From a bacterium ADurb.Bin243 (GTDB lineage Bacteria; Muiribacteriota; UBA9980), in NCBI GenBank assembly GCA_002069765.1, contig MWBZ01000003.1:62001-126000 (forward strand): a stretch of DNA of 64,000 nt, written 5' to 3'. The position numbers were made by a program, and so were the translations under genes. Under the pieces are notes generated by a model. That model was not told the DNA's origin, made no database searches, and saw only the letters and a program-made list of their open reading frames with translations. This document shows, in pieces, positions 34,302-43,987 of the stretch. Each line of letters starts with the position of its first letter. The stretch's first letter is position 1.

Positions 34302-35803
34302 CGCGGCTCACCTTTTTCAAAAACGCGCGGCGCCTCGCGCATTATAAAATCCATGATACGTTTCGCGGAATCGGTGTAAAGGATCATTTTAGACGTATCG
34401 ACCGTTTCTCCGTTGAGGTATTGCATATGAAGCGCGTCGCGCCCGCCTTTAAGGCAGCCGGGCATTACGCCCGAATAAAAAAAACCGAGGCCGGAAGCGA
34501 ATTCGGCTATTAGCGGCGCGTCAGGATTTTCGAGATCTACGGCCAGGACTATAGAAGCCATCTTCTGCTCGAGCGCGAGCTCAAAATAAGCCTGCAGCTT
34601 GCCCTGCGAGTTGGGGCCGCCGTAAACTTCCATTGAAGAACGCCGCCATACGAAATCATTTTTACACGATACGCCTTGCAAAACGGAGCCGGCCGGCTCT
34701 TCATCCGGCGAGCCCTGCCTGACATCAAGGCCGATATCGCCGTAGGCCGATAATACGATATCCCTGTAGCGGCCTGGTATGTATATGGTCTTCAGGGGCC
34801 GGCGCGAAAGCTGCCTGTAATTTACCACGCTGGTAACCCTCTCGCCGGGCTTCGCGCCTTCTACGAACACGGCCGGGGCTGAAGCCAGCCTGATGCCGGT
34901 AGTTTTTCTGCCCGTGCGTTCGCTGTGCCTTTGAGTGCTTGCATGGCTCGTTACGGAAAGCGAAAAAACGCCGTCAAGGCCGAGTCCTTCAAAATTTTCG
35001 TGCATGGCGTCGCACAGCTGCATGAAAATATTGTGTTTTCTAAATTCCGGCCTTACGAACGCCGCGCCGAGCTCGCCGATCCGCTCCTGAGGAGCGTTTT
35101 TAACGAGCGCGTAATGGCCTATCACTTTTCCGGCTTCGTCTATAGCTATCATCGAAAGCATTTTGCCGCTGAGGTTATCTTCGAGCAGCTGGGCTGGATA
35201 ATAAACCACGTCTTTATAGGCGTACTTGTAAACGTCGTAGGCGCATATAGAAACCGCCAGGGCTTCTTTTTCGGTTTTAAGCGGCCTTATGGACAACGCG
35301 CCGGCAAGTTCGGCCGCGCTTTCGGGCCGGGCCGCGCCCTTAGGGCCGCGTTCACGCACGGCCGCTGACGCTGGAAGCATTTTACGCATAGTAAGCTGCA
35401 TACCGGTTTTTTCGATATAGCGCCACTGGACCGAATCGAGCTTTTTAAACATTAAAAACGATCCAAGGCCGCTGGAAGCGCTTTCGGCTTCCTCCGCCGC
35501 GGCCGCCCCCGGATCGTACTGCGGAAGCGAGCCGTGATCGAACGGCCTGCACGGAGAAAGCATGGTTATAGTTATGGAAGAATTGTCGAACTCTATTGAA
35601 ATGTCGATGGGCTGGCACGCAGCGTCGGTTGCGGCAGCCGCTTCCACAAGGTACATGACGCCCTCTTCGATAGCCAGCTCCATGTCGAGCTTTTCACGCG
35701 CCGGAACAGCCAGATCACCGCATAAAGAATCGAAAAAGCGCTGCACCGCGCGAAAGCTTATGGCGTCGTGCTCCACTTTCAGATTCGCTTTATATAAAGG
35801 CAT
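34298..35803 (-). CDS. Fusion: degenerate RsbW-like ATPase domain + GNAT-type acyltransferase
   Basis: Residues 1-135 resemble an RsbW-type HATPase_c domain (LAIEEGVMYLVEAA, PFD, SSGLGSFLMFKKLD), but the Asn of the N-box is Tyr and the D-x-G motif is changed to S-P-C, so ATP use is doubtful. Residues about 170-330 resemble a GNAT N-acyltransferase (MIAIDEAGKVIGHYALV, AAFVRPEFRKHNIFMQL), also lacking a clear acyl-CoA GxG. The last 150 residues are unassigned. It lies between the racemase/ligase fusion and the exporter and may modify the substrate or act as a regulator. Confidence 0.75.
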   Translation of the reverse strand: MPLYKANLKVEHDAISFRAVQRFFDSLCGDLAVPAREKLDMELAIEEGVMYLVEAAAATDAACQPIDISIEFDNSSITITMLSPCRPFDHGSLPQYDPGAAAAEEAESASSGLGSFLMFKKLDSVQWRYIEKTGMQLTMRKMLPASAAVRERGPKGAARPESAAELAGALSIRPLKTEKEALAVSICAYDVYKYAYKDVVYYPAQLLEDNLSGKMLSMIAIDEAGKVIGHYALVKNAPQERIGELGAAFVRPEFRKHNIFMQLCDAMHENFEGLGLDGVFSLSVTSHASTQRHSERTGRKTTGIRLASAPAVFVEGAKPGERVTSVVNYRQLSRRPLKTIYIPGRYRDIVLSAYGDIGLDVRQGSPDEEPAGSVLQGVSCKNDFVWRRSSMEVYGGPNSQGKLQAYFELALEQKMASIVLAVDLENPDAPLIAEFASGLGFFYSGVMPGCLKGGRDALHMQYLNGETVDTSKMILYTDSAKRIMDFIMREAPRVFEKGEPR

Positions 35804-35845
35804 TGCCGGTTTCCTTTCGATATTTTTTTATGGCGAATTTAAATG

Positions 35846-38509
35846 TCATGCGATCCATCTTATTTTAAAACTGACCGGCGTCATTATCTCTTCGCGCCTG
35901 ACCAGTTTTACGGCCGGGACCGCCGCGGAGCGGTCGCTCGCGAGAACTTTAGCGTAAATGCCGCCCTGAATTTCACCGAGCTTGTCGGCGATCAGTTCCG
36001 CCGCCTTAGTGAGATCGATATCTTCCGCGCCGGCTTTCGGCACGAGAGCGAGGGCCAGGCGAGGATCGCCGTTTTCGGTTTCGTATCTGCTCATTTGAAA
36101 TTCGCCGCTCAGCCGGTCGTTAAGGTAAGGCACCCTTTCTATAACGGCTTTGATCACGCCGACGGACAGTTTGCTGCCCATGAACGTAAGGCCGTCTTTG
36201 CGGCCGCTCACTATCACGAAAGGTTTTTTATCCGCGCCGGCAGGATCGTAGCCGCGCTCCGACATCAATTTAAACGGGTCCAGGCCGTTTTCTTTGACGA
36301 GCGCCATCATCTTATCGTAATCCATCACGAACCCGGCGTCGTTAGAGCGGTATCTTATGAGCGGGATTATCCCCGGCCGCGTCATTACGAGCTCACCGTC
36401 AACCTCTTCGATAAATATATCTGAAGGCGAATATTGGCATATAGTAGGCATAGTTTCATAGCCGAGTATTTTTTTCAGCAGGCCGTTTTCGTGAAGCAGC
36501 CGCTTTATGGCGATGCAAAGCGGCGTTTCTTTTCCCACGCTGCGAAAATCCGTAGCGCCGTAGCCCGAGCTTATCGAGGTGAGGAAGCCGTAAGGATATC
36601 CGAGCAGTTCGTTAACCCTGTCGCGGAAAGATTCGGAATAACCTTCGCCTATAAGGCGCAGCTTTATATTATATTTTTTAATGTCAACGCCTTCGGTCGC
36701 GAGCCTTTCGAGAATATTTTTAGCCGTCGGGCCATATGAAAATAAAATAGTCTGCCTGTAATATTTTGAAAATTCGGCAATAGCCTCCATGCATTCTTTT
36801 TCTTCACGGCCCGGAGTTATGAGCGTGATCGTTCCCGTCTCGATTCCTATTGCGCGAAGCACATAGGCGAAAAGGGCGCCGCTGAGATTGCCGCCCATTA
36901 AAAGGCCGAGCACCACGAGCGTGGGCGTGGAGGAAATTTTATAGTTCCTGTCGAGTTCTTCGAAAGTGCGCTTCCAATAGCCAATTTCGGTCTCGCGCGA
37001 GCACGGCCAGTAAACGTGCTTTCCAGAAGTCCCGGAGCTGTGGGCTATAAAATGCGCCCTGTCGAGCGCTCCGCCGGAGCACCTTTCGGTTATAGCGTAC
37101 GCGTTTATATACGAAGGCTTGTCCATAAAAGGCAGTTTCTTGAAATCTTCCGGGCTTTTTACCGAAGGCAGCCCGCCGCATGCCGTTTCAATAAATTTCT
37201 TATACGCCGGCGTTTTTTCGACGGCCTGATTGTAAAACTCGACGGGGTCCACTTCTTTAGCGGCTGCAGCGGGGCTGGAAGCGCCTATTTTAAGGTTGGT
37301 AAGCCCCCAGCCGGCGCCGGTGGGTACTTTGAGCGTTCCTTCGTGATACTCGGGCGAATCGGCTATATTTTCAACGAAATAAGGCGCCTGGGAAACATGG
37401 TCGCCGGGAAGGTCGATTTCTTCGCGCGCGCTGAAATGAACGTTAGCGGTCTTGCCCATGGCGGATTCGTGCATTCCGCCGCACCAGGCCGACACTTTAT
37501 TTATACTGCACAATCTGGCTATTTTGATAGCCTCCAGATAACCGCCCACACGAGGCGGCTTAATATTTATTATTAGCTTCGAAACGTCCGAATATTGCTT
37601 CCACAGCTCGATCGCCTGCCTCGCGTGAGCCGCGCTCAAAATGCTTTCATCCATGCAGATCGGCGTTTTAAGCCCCGCCAGGGTTCTGGCGTGATCGTAT
37701 ATGTCGTCGTTCGGCCCCGGCTGTTCGATCATCATGAGATCGAATTCGTCCAGCCGTTTAAGCAGCCCTATATGCTCGGGATTAAATAAATCGTATGCGG
37801 CGTTAGCGTCCACCTGAAGCCTTATGCGCGGATAACGGGCCCTTATAGCGGCCACATATTCGATATCTTTTCCGGGCTTGATCTTCACCTTTATACGGGC
37901 CGCTTTCATACGTTCGACCGCCGTTTCGATTTTTTTCATAAGAGCATCTATGGTAGGCTCCAGGCCGACGCTCGTTCCGGCTTCCACCGTTTTTTTAACG
38001 CAGCCCCACAACTCGGAAACGGAAACGCCGCGCATCTTTGCCAGAGCGTCCCAGTATGCGCCTTCGACTCCCGCGCGCGCCATATTATGCCCGACCACCC
38101 ATTTGTAAAGCTTTATAAAAGAGCATACGTCCGTAACGGGAGTGTTCTTCGCGGCGGCTTCGTCGAGAGATGATATTATATATCCCAGAGCCGTTTCTAC
38201 GCTTTTATGGCATTCGTAGTCGTACCAGGGCGCCGAAAGCGGCGAGCACTCGCCAATGCCGCAAATAACGCTCCCGTCGGCCCTGCGGAAAGTGATTTCC
38301 GGATATAGCCTCACCAGCGAGTCGAAGCGGCCGAAAGAAGTTTCAAAAGGTATGCAAAGCTTCATTTCACGTTTGTAGACCGTAACTTTATGAATAAAAA
38401 GCGGCTCGGTATTTTCAAAAACGCCTAGCTCTTTCAAACCCAGATTTTTCTCGTTGATTTCACCTGCGCCAATGCAGTTTCCGGCGTTATTTTTTAGATC
38501 GGAAGCCAT
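35846..38509 (-). CDS. Fusion: NSAR/OSBS-type enolase-superfamily enzyme + PaaK/MenE-type adenylating enzyme
   Basis: Residues about 40-415 are a muconate-lactonising-subgroup enolase with all catalytic residues: K209-x-K211, metal ligands D234, E262, D287 and K317, and the AWCGGMHESA loop typical of o-succinylbenzoate synthase/N-succinylamino-acid racemase. Residues about 420-887 are an acyl/aryl-CoA ligase-like adenylating domain with HSSGTSGK (490-497), SSGYGATDF, RYRSNDAG and SGRKDG motifs, nearest to PaaK. MenC and MenE do consecutive menaquinone steps, so a fused MenC-MenE-like enzyme is one reading; an amino-acid-derived product is another. AAGGAG precedes the ATG. Confidence 0.85.
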   Translation of the reverse strand: MASDLKNNAGNCIGAGEINEKNLGLKELGVFENTEPLFIHKVTVYKREMKLCIPFETSFGRFDSLVRLYPEITFRRADGSVICGIGECSPLSAPWYDYECHKSVETALGYIISSLDEAAAKNTPVTDVCSFIKLYKWVVGHNMARAGVEGAYWDALAKMRGVSVSELWGCVKKTVEAGTSVGLEPTIDALMKKIETAVERMKAARIKVKIKPGKDIEYVAAIRARYPRIRLQVDANAAYDLFNPEHIGLLKRLDEFDLMMIEQPGPNDDIYDHARTLAGLKTPICMDESILSAAHARQAIELWKQYSDVSKLIINIKPPRVGGYLEAIKIARLCSINKVSAWCGGMHESAMGKTANVHFSAREEIDLPGDHVSQAPYFVENIADSPEYHEGTLKVPTGAGWGLTNLKIGASSPAAAAKEVDPVEFYNQAVEKTPAYKKFIETACGGLPSVKSPEDFKKLPFMDKPSYINAYAITERCSGGALDRAHFIAHSSGTSGKHVYWPCSRETEIGYWKRTFEELDRNYKISSTPTLVVLGLLMGGNLSGALFAYVLRAIGIETGTITLITPGREEKECMEAIAEFSKYYRQTILFSYGPTAKNILERLATEGVDIKKYNIKLRLIGEGYSESFRDRVNELLGYPYGFLTSISSGYGATDFRSVGKETPLCIAIKRLLHENGLLKKILGYETMPTICQYSPSDIFIEEVDGELVMTRPGIIPLIRYRSNDAGFVMDYDKMMALVKENGLDPFKLMSERGYDPAGADKKPFVIVSGRKDGLTFMGSKLSVGVIKAVIERVPYLNDRLSGEFQMSRYETENGDPRLALALVPKAGAEDIDLTKAAELIADKLGEIQGGIYAKVLASDRSAAVPAVKLVRREEIMTPVSFKIRWIA

Positions 38510-38539
38510 AAAAAAACTCCTTATAATCTGATTTTAAAA

Positions 38540-39379
38540 TCAAGCGAAAAGCAGAAGGCTGCCGGACATTACAACCATTCCGGAAATAAGCCCGTATATG
38601 GCTATATGATGCTCGCCGTATTTTTCGGCTGTCGGAAGAAGTTCGTCGAGCGATATGTAAACCATTATGCCCGCCACGGCAGCAAAAACATATCCGAACA
38701 TAGCCTGATTGAAAAAATTCAAAAGCAGGAAATATCCGATAATAGCTCCCAGCGGCTCTGAAAGGCCCGACATGAAAGAATATAAAAAAGCCTTGCGGCG
38801 GCTCTTTGTGGCGTAATATATGGGAACGGAAACCGCTATCCCTTCGGGAATGTTATGTATCGCTATAGCCACGGCGATGCTTATACCTATGCCCGGCTCC
38901 TGCAGGCCACCTATAAAGGTGGCCAGGCCTTCGGGAAAGTTGTGGATCGCTATGGCAAGGGCTGAAAACATACCCATTCTCAAAAGGTTTTTGCTCTTCG
39001 CTTCTTCTCTGGCGATTTTTAACTGGTCTTCGCTGCACTCGGCGCACATGTCGTCCATAAACTCGGTTTCATGAGGGTTTTCGTAAGAAGGAACCAGCTT
39101 GTCTATAAGCGTTATAATAGCCATTCCGGCAAAAAACGAAAGCACCGTGAGCGAATAGCCCGTTTTTGCGCCATAAGCGGCTGTGAGCGAAACTTTCGCC
39201 TTGGCGAAAATCTCAACGAACGATACGTATATCATGACCCCGGCGGAAAAACCCAGCGACCCCGAAAGGAAGCGCGGGTCGAATTTCTTCGCGAAAAAAG
39301 CTATGGCGCTGCCGATTCCGGTTGAAAGGCCTGCAAAAATAGTTAGTGCTAAAGCGAATAAAACATTTTCAGTATTCAT
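38540..39379 (-). CDS. zupT: ZIP-family metal transporter (ZupT type)
   Basis: The 279-residue protein has eight membrane helices and the ZIP signatures HNFPEGLATFIGG (metal site in helix 4) and HNIPEGIAVSVPI (helix 5), each with His and Glu for divalent-metal transport. The hydrophilic loop (about 95-130, with EFMDDMCAECSEDQ) is typical of ZupT. It imports Zn, Mn or Fe. Placed 30 bases upstream of the racemase/ligase fusion and 16 bases after the peptidase in one operon. Confidence 0.93.
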   Translation of the reverse strand: MNTENVLFALALTIFAGLSTGIGSAIAFFAKKFDPRFLSGSLGFSAGVMIYVSFVEIFAKAKVSLTAAYGAKTGYSLTVLSFFAGMAIITLIDKLVPSYENPHETEFMDDMCAECSEDQLKIAREEAKSKNLLRMGMFSALAIAIHNFPEGLATFIGGLQEPGIGISIAVAIAIHNIPEGIAVSVPIYYATKSRRKAFLYSFMSGLSEPLGAIIGYFLLLNFFNQAMFGYVFAAVAGIMVYISLDELLPTAEKYGEHHIAIYGLISGMVVMSGSLLLFA

Positions 39380-39395
39380 TTTTCTCTCTTTCAGG

Positions 39396-41237
39396 CTATT
39401 TAACTTTAAGCGGCAGGTAAGGGTCGCCTAAAAGGTTGAGTTCGAAAAATACCCAGCGCGTGGTGCCGTGGCCCATAAATTTGACGTTGGCCTCTTTGGA
39501 AGATTGGTTCGCGTCGCCGAGGCGGTTTTTACCGAGAGCGAACAAAGCGTTGGTGAACTGGCGATGGAAATACTGCGACGCGCCGCGGCATGAAACTGAA
39601 GCGTCCGGATCGGGATCTTCGGGCCCGAGCCCGTATGAAGAGTTTCCTATAACGGCGTAAGCGCCGGCGGGCGAAGTCACATGCGCGGAAAGTATGCAGT
39701 TTCTATCCGTAAAGCGGCCGCAGTAGCAGCCCTGCGTATAAAGAAGGTAATAACGGCCGTTCGCCAGCTTGCTCAGGCTGCTCGAATAAAGGCGCATATT
39801 GCTCGTAACGCTGGAATGGCCTATATGGTTGAGTATATAAATCCCGCCGTTAATAGCGTTGATTATATCCGTTGACGACCATCTTTTATCCTGATCGAAA
39901 AGATAGGCGCGCGGATAATCCGCCGGATATCCGGCAGTGGTGAAACCGTGGACCGAAGCGCCGTTTTCGATTTCTTTCATATATGTTTTGCCCCAGATTC
40001 CGGGGAAGAGATTTTCGCCGCAGAAAAACGCTTTTCCGGCTTCGCCTTCATAATAGCCATAGGCGGCCATGTTTTTCTTTAAAAAGTTAGCGAGCGCGGC
40101 TGCGGTATCGGCCGGAACCCTTCCTACGGATATTTCTGAAAACATGTCTATATCTCCGCCGTTAAGGCCGTCGGAGGGATCGCCGTATATTCCGTCTTTA
40201 TTTTCATCGAAAGTGCCGTCGAGATTGCAGTAGTACACGTCGCCCGGAAGCAGCTGGTCGAAATTATCTTTTTCCCACTTAAAAGCCGCGTGAAGTTTTC
40301 TGACCGGAATTACGGGATTGGCGTCCATGGAGCCGCCCGCCAGCAGAACGTATTTGACGCCGCTTTCGTTATAGCGCTTTCTGAGGTAGTTTCTTAATTT
40401 ATCGGCGCCGTCGCGGCCTTCAGATGACGAGAGTATATCTTCTATGAGAGCGGTTTCGGTTTTAAGGCCTTTTTCATTCAAGAATTTAGAAAATTTCTGC
40501 AAATTGTATTCTTCGGCGGAAGCCGCGAGCGCCTTCGAGGTTACGATAAGATAATCGACCGAAGCTTTTTTAGATATTTTTACGGCTTTATAACCGGTAA
40601 TATCGAAAGGATTATCCACCAACGACCTAACGTATTCTCTGTCGCTTTCGATATCGCGCACCACGGCGGTCATGGAACTTTTTTTAGCCGGCTTAAGCCC
40701 GTATGAAAGCACCGCGCGGGTGTAGTAATAAACTTTCCCGGTTTCGGCCTGATACATAACGGGATTGATGTTCAAAACGAGAATTTTATAGCCGCGAGCG
40801 CTCTGGATTGACATATTCGTCATTACGCCGGCCGGATAGTTTCCGGAGTATTTGTACTCAAACGCAGGCGCTTTGCCGCCGTTCATCAAAGCGTCGGTTT
40901 TTCTTTTTTCGGCTGCCTGTTTTTCGAAGGAAAGCGGAATGTTATAAGCTACGGGCCTTAATAAGTATTCGCCTTTGATTTCAGTTAAGTTTAAAGGAGT
41001 CACTTTGACATTTACGGCTTCGAACCCCTGCGGCAGAAGTATGGACACCGGCTTGAAAGGGACCGCCGGCATGGCGGGTTCTATGGTAAGCGGAAGGCCG
41101 TCTAACGATATATCGTAGTAAACTCCGGATTTAACCAGTTTTGGAGCGTTGAAATCATAGACTACCTCTTCGGCAAAAGCCGCACCGGTGAAAATAAACA
41201 TCAAAATAAACGCGACGAATAAAACCGTTTTTTTCAT
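39396..41237 (-). CDS. Secreted gingipain-type (C25) cysteine peptidase
   Basis: After a signal peptide (residues 1-22, ending AFA) and an N-terminal propeptide-like beta domain (about 25-180), the caspase-like C25 fold runs from about residue 225, with GGSMDANPVIPVR and DIDMFSEISVGRVPAD, the catalytic His474 in NHIGHSS and Cys504 in TQGCYCGRF. No C-terminal sorting domain is visible. The protein would cleave peptides outside the cell or in the periplasm. AAGGGG precedes the ATG. It heads the minus-strand operon with ZupT and the racemase/ligase fusion. Confidence 0.87.
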   Translation of the reverse strand: MKKTVLFVAFILMFIFTGAAFAEEVVYDFNAPKLVKSGVYYDISLDGLPLTIEPAMPAVPFKPVSILLPQGFEAVNVKVTPLNLTEIKGEYLLRPVAYNIPLSFEKQAAEKRKTDALMNGGKAPAFEYKYSGNYPAGVMTNMSIQSARGYKILVLNINPVMYQAETGKVYYYTRAVLSYGLKPAKKSSMTAVVRDIESDREYVRSLVDNPFDITGYKAVKISKKASVDYLIVTSKALAASAEEYNLQKFSKFLNEKGLKTETALIEDILSSSEGRDGADKLRNYLRKRYNESGVKYVLLAGGSMDANPVIPVRKLHAAFKWEKDNFDQLLPGDVYYCNLDGTFDENKDGIYGDPSDGLNGGDIDMFSEISVGRVPADTAAALANFLKKNMAAYGYYEGEAGKAFFCGENLFPGIWGKTYMKEIENGASVHGFTTAGYPADYPRAYLFDQDKRWSSTDIINAINGGIYILNHIGHSSVTSNMRLYSSSLSKLANGRYYLLYTQGCYCGRFTDRNCILSAHVTSPAGAYAVIGNSSYGLGPEDPDPDASVSCRGASQYFHRQFTNALFALGKNRLGDANQSSKEANVKFMGHGTTRWVFFELNLLGDPYLPLKVK

Positions 41238-41403
41238 ACTTCATACCCCTTTTCATATTATGAAATCATAATTCATATTTTTAAATTTATAAGCTATGTT
41301 TTTTTTATTATATTCTATATAATTTATCCCTAAAAATCAACGAATATTAATATAAATTTTAGCAGGTTTTCTGCCGTTTTTATTTTGCGCAAGTAAAATA
41401 AAA

Positions 41404-41432
41404 TTCAATATTTTATTATAATGTGTTATAAT
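41404..41432 (+). promoter_or_regulatory. Candidate promoter of the FIST/cyclase genes
   Basis: TTCAAT (41404-41409) and TATAAT (41427-41432) are 17 bases apart. The -35 element is weak, the -10 is exact. The predicted start is near 41439, about 40 bases before the ATG at 41478. Confidence 0.5.
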
Positions 41433-41477
41433 TGAACTGGAATTAATTTTATAAATAGCATGAAAGGCGGAACTGTC

Positions 41478-42623
41478 ATGTTTAAAACTGCGGTCGGCCA
41501 CAGCGAATACTTCGACGCGAAAGACGCGGCAGAAGAACTGTTCGCACAATGCGAAGCGGCGCTCGGCGGCGCGAAACCTTCGGCGGGAATGCTATTTGCG
41601 GCTCCGAGCTGCGAATACGCCGATTTATTAAAACTCGTCAACGCCAGATACGAAGGTCTGGAACTTATCGGCGCGACTTCTGACGGCGAAATATCATCCT
41701 GCGGCGCTTTCAAAGAAGATTCTTCTCTGCTTGTCCTTTTCGCATCGGACGAAGTGGAAATAAAAGCGGGAATAGGAACGGGCGCATCTAACGACACTAA
41801 AGCCGCCGCCCGGAACGCGCTTCAGGCGGCGCGGGAAGGCATGGCGAAACCGGCGGCGCTATGCGTCGCCCTGCCGGACGTAACTTCCATGAACGGAGTG
41901 CATCTCGCCGACTGCCTCAACGAAGAGGCGGGCGAAGGCACGGTTATTATCGGCGGCGGCGCTTCGGCGCAGGGCGGAGTAAAAAAAACTTTCCAGTTCC
42001 ATAAAAACGATATTTTTACGGATTCGATCGCAGTACTTATTTTCAGCGCCCCTTTAAAATTTTCATTCGGCGCGGCCAGCGGCTGGAAGGCCGTCGGAAA
42101 CAGAAAAACCGTCACCAGATCGCAGCGCAATATAATCCATGAAATAGACTCAAAACCCGCATCAGAATTTTATTCCAACTACTTCGACTGCAATACGGGC
42201 GTCCTCGGCGGAGAATTTCCCATGCTGATATTCGAAGAAGGCGAAAGCGTTCCATATATAAGGGCTGTCATACAGGTGGACTGCGGAGGCGGAACCATAA
42301 AGGCCGCCGGCGACGTAAAAGAAGGAACGAGCGTTCAGTTCGCCGAGGCCGGGCGCGACGAAATAATAGACGGAGCCCGTGAATCCATAGAAATGGCCGT
42401 TAAAAATTTTAACGGCCGTCCCGAACTTTTGCTCGTCTTTTCCTGCGCGGCACGAAAAAACATCCTGGGAACCAAAACCGGGCTCGAATTCGAAGCGCTG
42501 AAAAACGCCGCGCCCCGAATCGCGGGGTTTTACACTTACGACGAAATAGGGCCGCTGGGGCCGGGGAAGCCTTCGAAATTCCACAACGCCACCATAATAA
42601 CCCTTTTAATGGGAGTCGATTAA
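41478..42623 (+). CDS. FIST N/C-domain signalling protein
   Basis: The protein matches FIST: N-domain (about 1-195) with a TAVGHSE start, LIGATSDGEISSCG and IIGGGASAQGG, and C-domain (about 200-380) with SEFYSNYF, PMLIFEEGES and the terminal RIAGFYTYDEIGPLG and FHNATIITLLMG. FIST domains are thought to bind small ligands such as amino acids and act as sensors. ATG 41478 is chosen over ATG 41460 because AGGCGG lies 8 bases before it. It is co-transcribed with a cyclase gene 15 bases downstream. Confidence 0.88.
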   Translation: MFKTAVGHSEYFDAKDAAEELFAQCEAALGGAKPSAGMLFAAPSCEYADLLKLVNARYEGLELIGATSDGEISSCGAFKEDSSLLVLFASDEVEIKAGIGTGASNDTKAAARNALQAAREGMAKPAALCVALPDVTSMNGVHLADCLNEEAGEGTVIIGGGASAQGGVKKTFQFHKNDIFTDSIAVLIFSAPLKFSFGAASGWKAVGNRKTVTRSQRNIIHEIDSKPASEFYSNYFDCNTGVLGGEFPMLIFEEGESVPYIRAVIQVDCGGGTIKAAGDVKEGTSVQFAEAGRDEIIDGARESIEMAVKNFNGRPELLLVFSCAARKNILGTKTGLEFEALKNAAPRIAGFYTYDEIGPLGPGKPSKFHNATIITLLMGVD

Positions 42624-42638
42624 CTCGCCGGAGCGCTT

Positions 42639-43505
42639 ATGAACGAAGAAACCGATATAAATATTATAAAATTGGAAAAACAAATAAAGGTCATACGGCA
42701 AAAGCTCGAGCGAAGCGAGACTAACCGCGCCATCCTTGAAGACGTAAAAGACGCCAACCAGAAACTGCTTAAAAAGGTCAACCTCGAAGTGGAAGAAGCG
42801 CGCGCCACCATAGAACGCCAGAACGAAGAACTAGTCAAACTTTACGCCGAACTGGAAATAGAAAAGCAAAAAGCGGAAAACCTCTTATTGAACATACTTC
42901 CTTTCAAAATCGCCGGCGAACTCAAGGCCGCCGGAAAAGTGACGGCCGTTTATTTCGAGTCCGCCACCGTACTTTTCACCGACATAGTCGGCTTCACTAA
43001 AATGTCGAAACTGCTCGACGAAAAAAGGCTCGTAGAAGCGCTCGACGACTGCTTCTGCGCGTTCGACGAAATAGTTAAAAAGCGCGGGCTGGAAAAGATC
43101 AAAACCATCGACGACAGCTATATGTGCGCGGGCGGCCTGCCGGAAACCAATTCCACCCATCCTTTCGACGCGGTTATGGCCGCGCTTGAAATGCAGGATG
43201 CGGTTTCCGAAAGAAAACGTAAAAAAGCCTCGGCGGGCGAATTTTATTGGGATATACGCCTCGGAATACACACGGGGCCTTTGATAGCCGGCGTGGTCGG
43301 CAAAAACAAGTTCGCTTACGACGTATGGGGCACGACGGTGAACACGGCCTCTAGAATGGAATCCAGCGGCGAAGCCGGCCGGATCAATATATCGGGCGCA
43401 ACTTATGAGTTGGTGAAAGACCGCTTCACAACCGAGCCGCGAGGAAAAGTCCTGGCTAAAAATATGGGCGAAATAGAAATGTATTTCGTCAACGGCGTAA
43501 AATAA
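42639..43505 (+). CDS. Class III adenylate cyclase with N-terminal coiled coil
   Basis: A coiled coil (about 8-80) leads to a class III catalytic domain (about 100-288). Metal-binding Asp115 (FTDIVGF) and Asp159, ATP-selecting Lys155 and Asp228 (YDVWG), and transition-state Asn235 and Arg239 (NTASRM) are all present. The Lys/Asp pair indicates cAMP rather than cGMP synthesis. No membrane helix or sensor domain is present, so the FIST protein encoded upstream is the probable input. CGGAG precedes the ATG. Confidence 0.92.
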   Translation: MNEETDINIIKLEKQIKVIRQKLERSETNRAILEDVKDANQKLLKKVNLEVEEARATIERQNEELVKLYAELEIEKQKAENLLLNILPFKIAGELKAAGKVTAVYFESATVLFTDIVGFTKMSKLLDEKRLVEALDDCFCAFDEIVKKRGLEKIKTIDDSYMCAGGLPETNSTHPFDAVMAALEMQDAVSERKRKKASAGEFYWDIRLGIHTGPLIAGVVGKNKFAYDVWGTTVNTASRMESSGEAGRINISGATYELVKDRFTTEPRGKVLAKNMGEIEMYFVNGVK

Positions 43506-43987
43506 ATGAGGCGCTTTCTCATTTCGTGTGAATAAACACGATTTTTATCATTAAATCCCTTTAAATATTGTATTTCCATTTTTTGATAAGGGAAGGCAAG
43601 TCGCCAACGGCCACTTCCTTGCCTTGAAATCCCTTCCAACCCCGGATCGGCCTGACGCTTTATTTCTGCATATCGCCGGCTTTTTACAGCCGCTTTAATC
43701 CGGTCCACTTTTTTAGTGAATCGCTAAAATTTATTTACGCATTCATTCTTTATTCTTCTTACATTTTTCTCTTTTCATATCTTATATTTTGTTGTTTTTC
43801 TCCGCTCCGCTCTTTTTTGCAGACGCGCGGTTAAGCGCTCGTCAGCGCTGCGATAATGGCTTTCTGGCAGGTCAAGACGGAGTTTTTTATTGGCTTTTTG
43901 TAATCGCTTAATTAAAAAGACTTTATTTGCTTTTTATAAAAATAAATAATAAAAATAAATGCGCTGATAAAAAATCAAAAATTGTTA

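Noticed and set aside
43403-43708. 101-codon minus-strand frame beyond the cyclase gene
   Set aside because: It overlaps the end of the cyclase gene on the opposite strand and has no recognisable domain or site.
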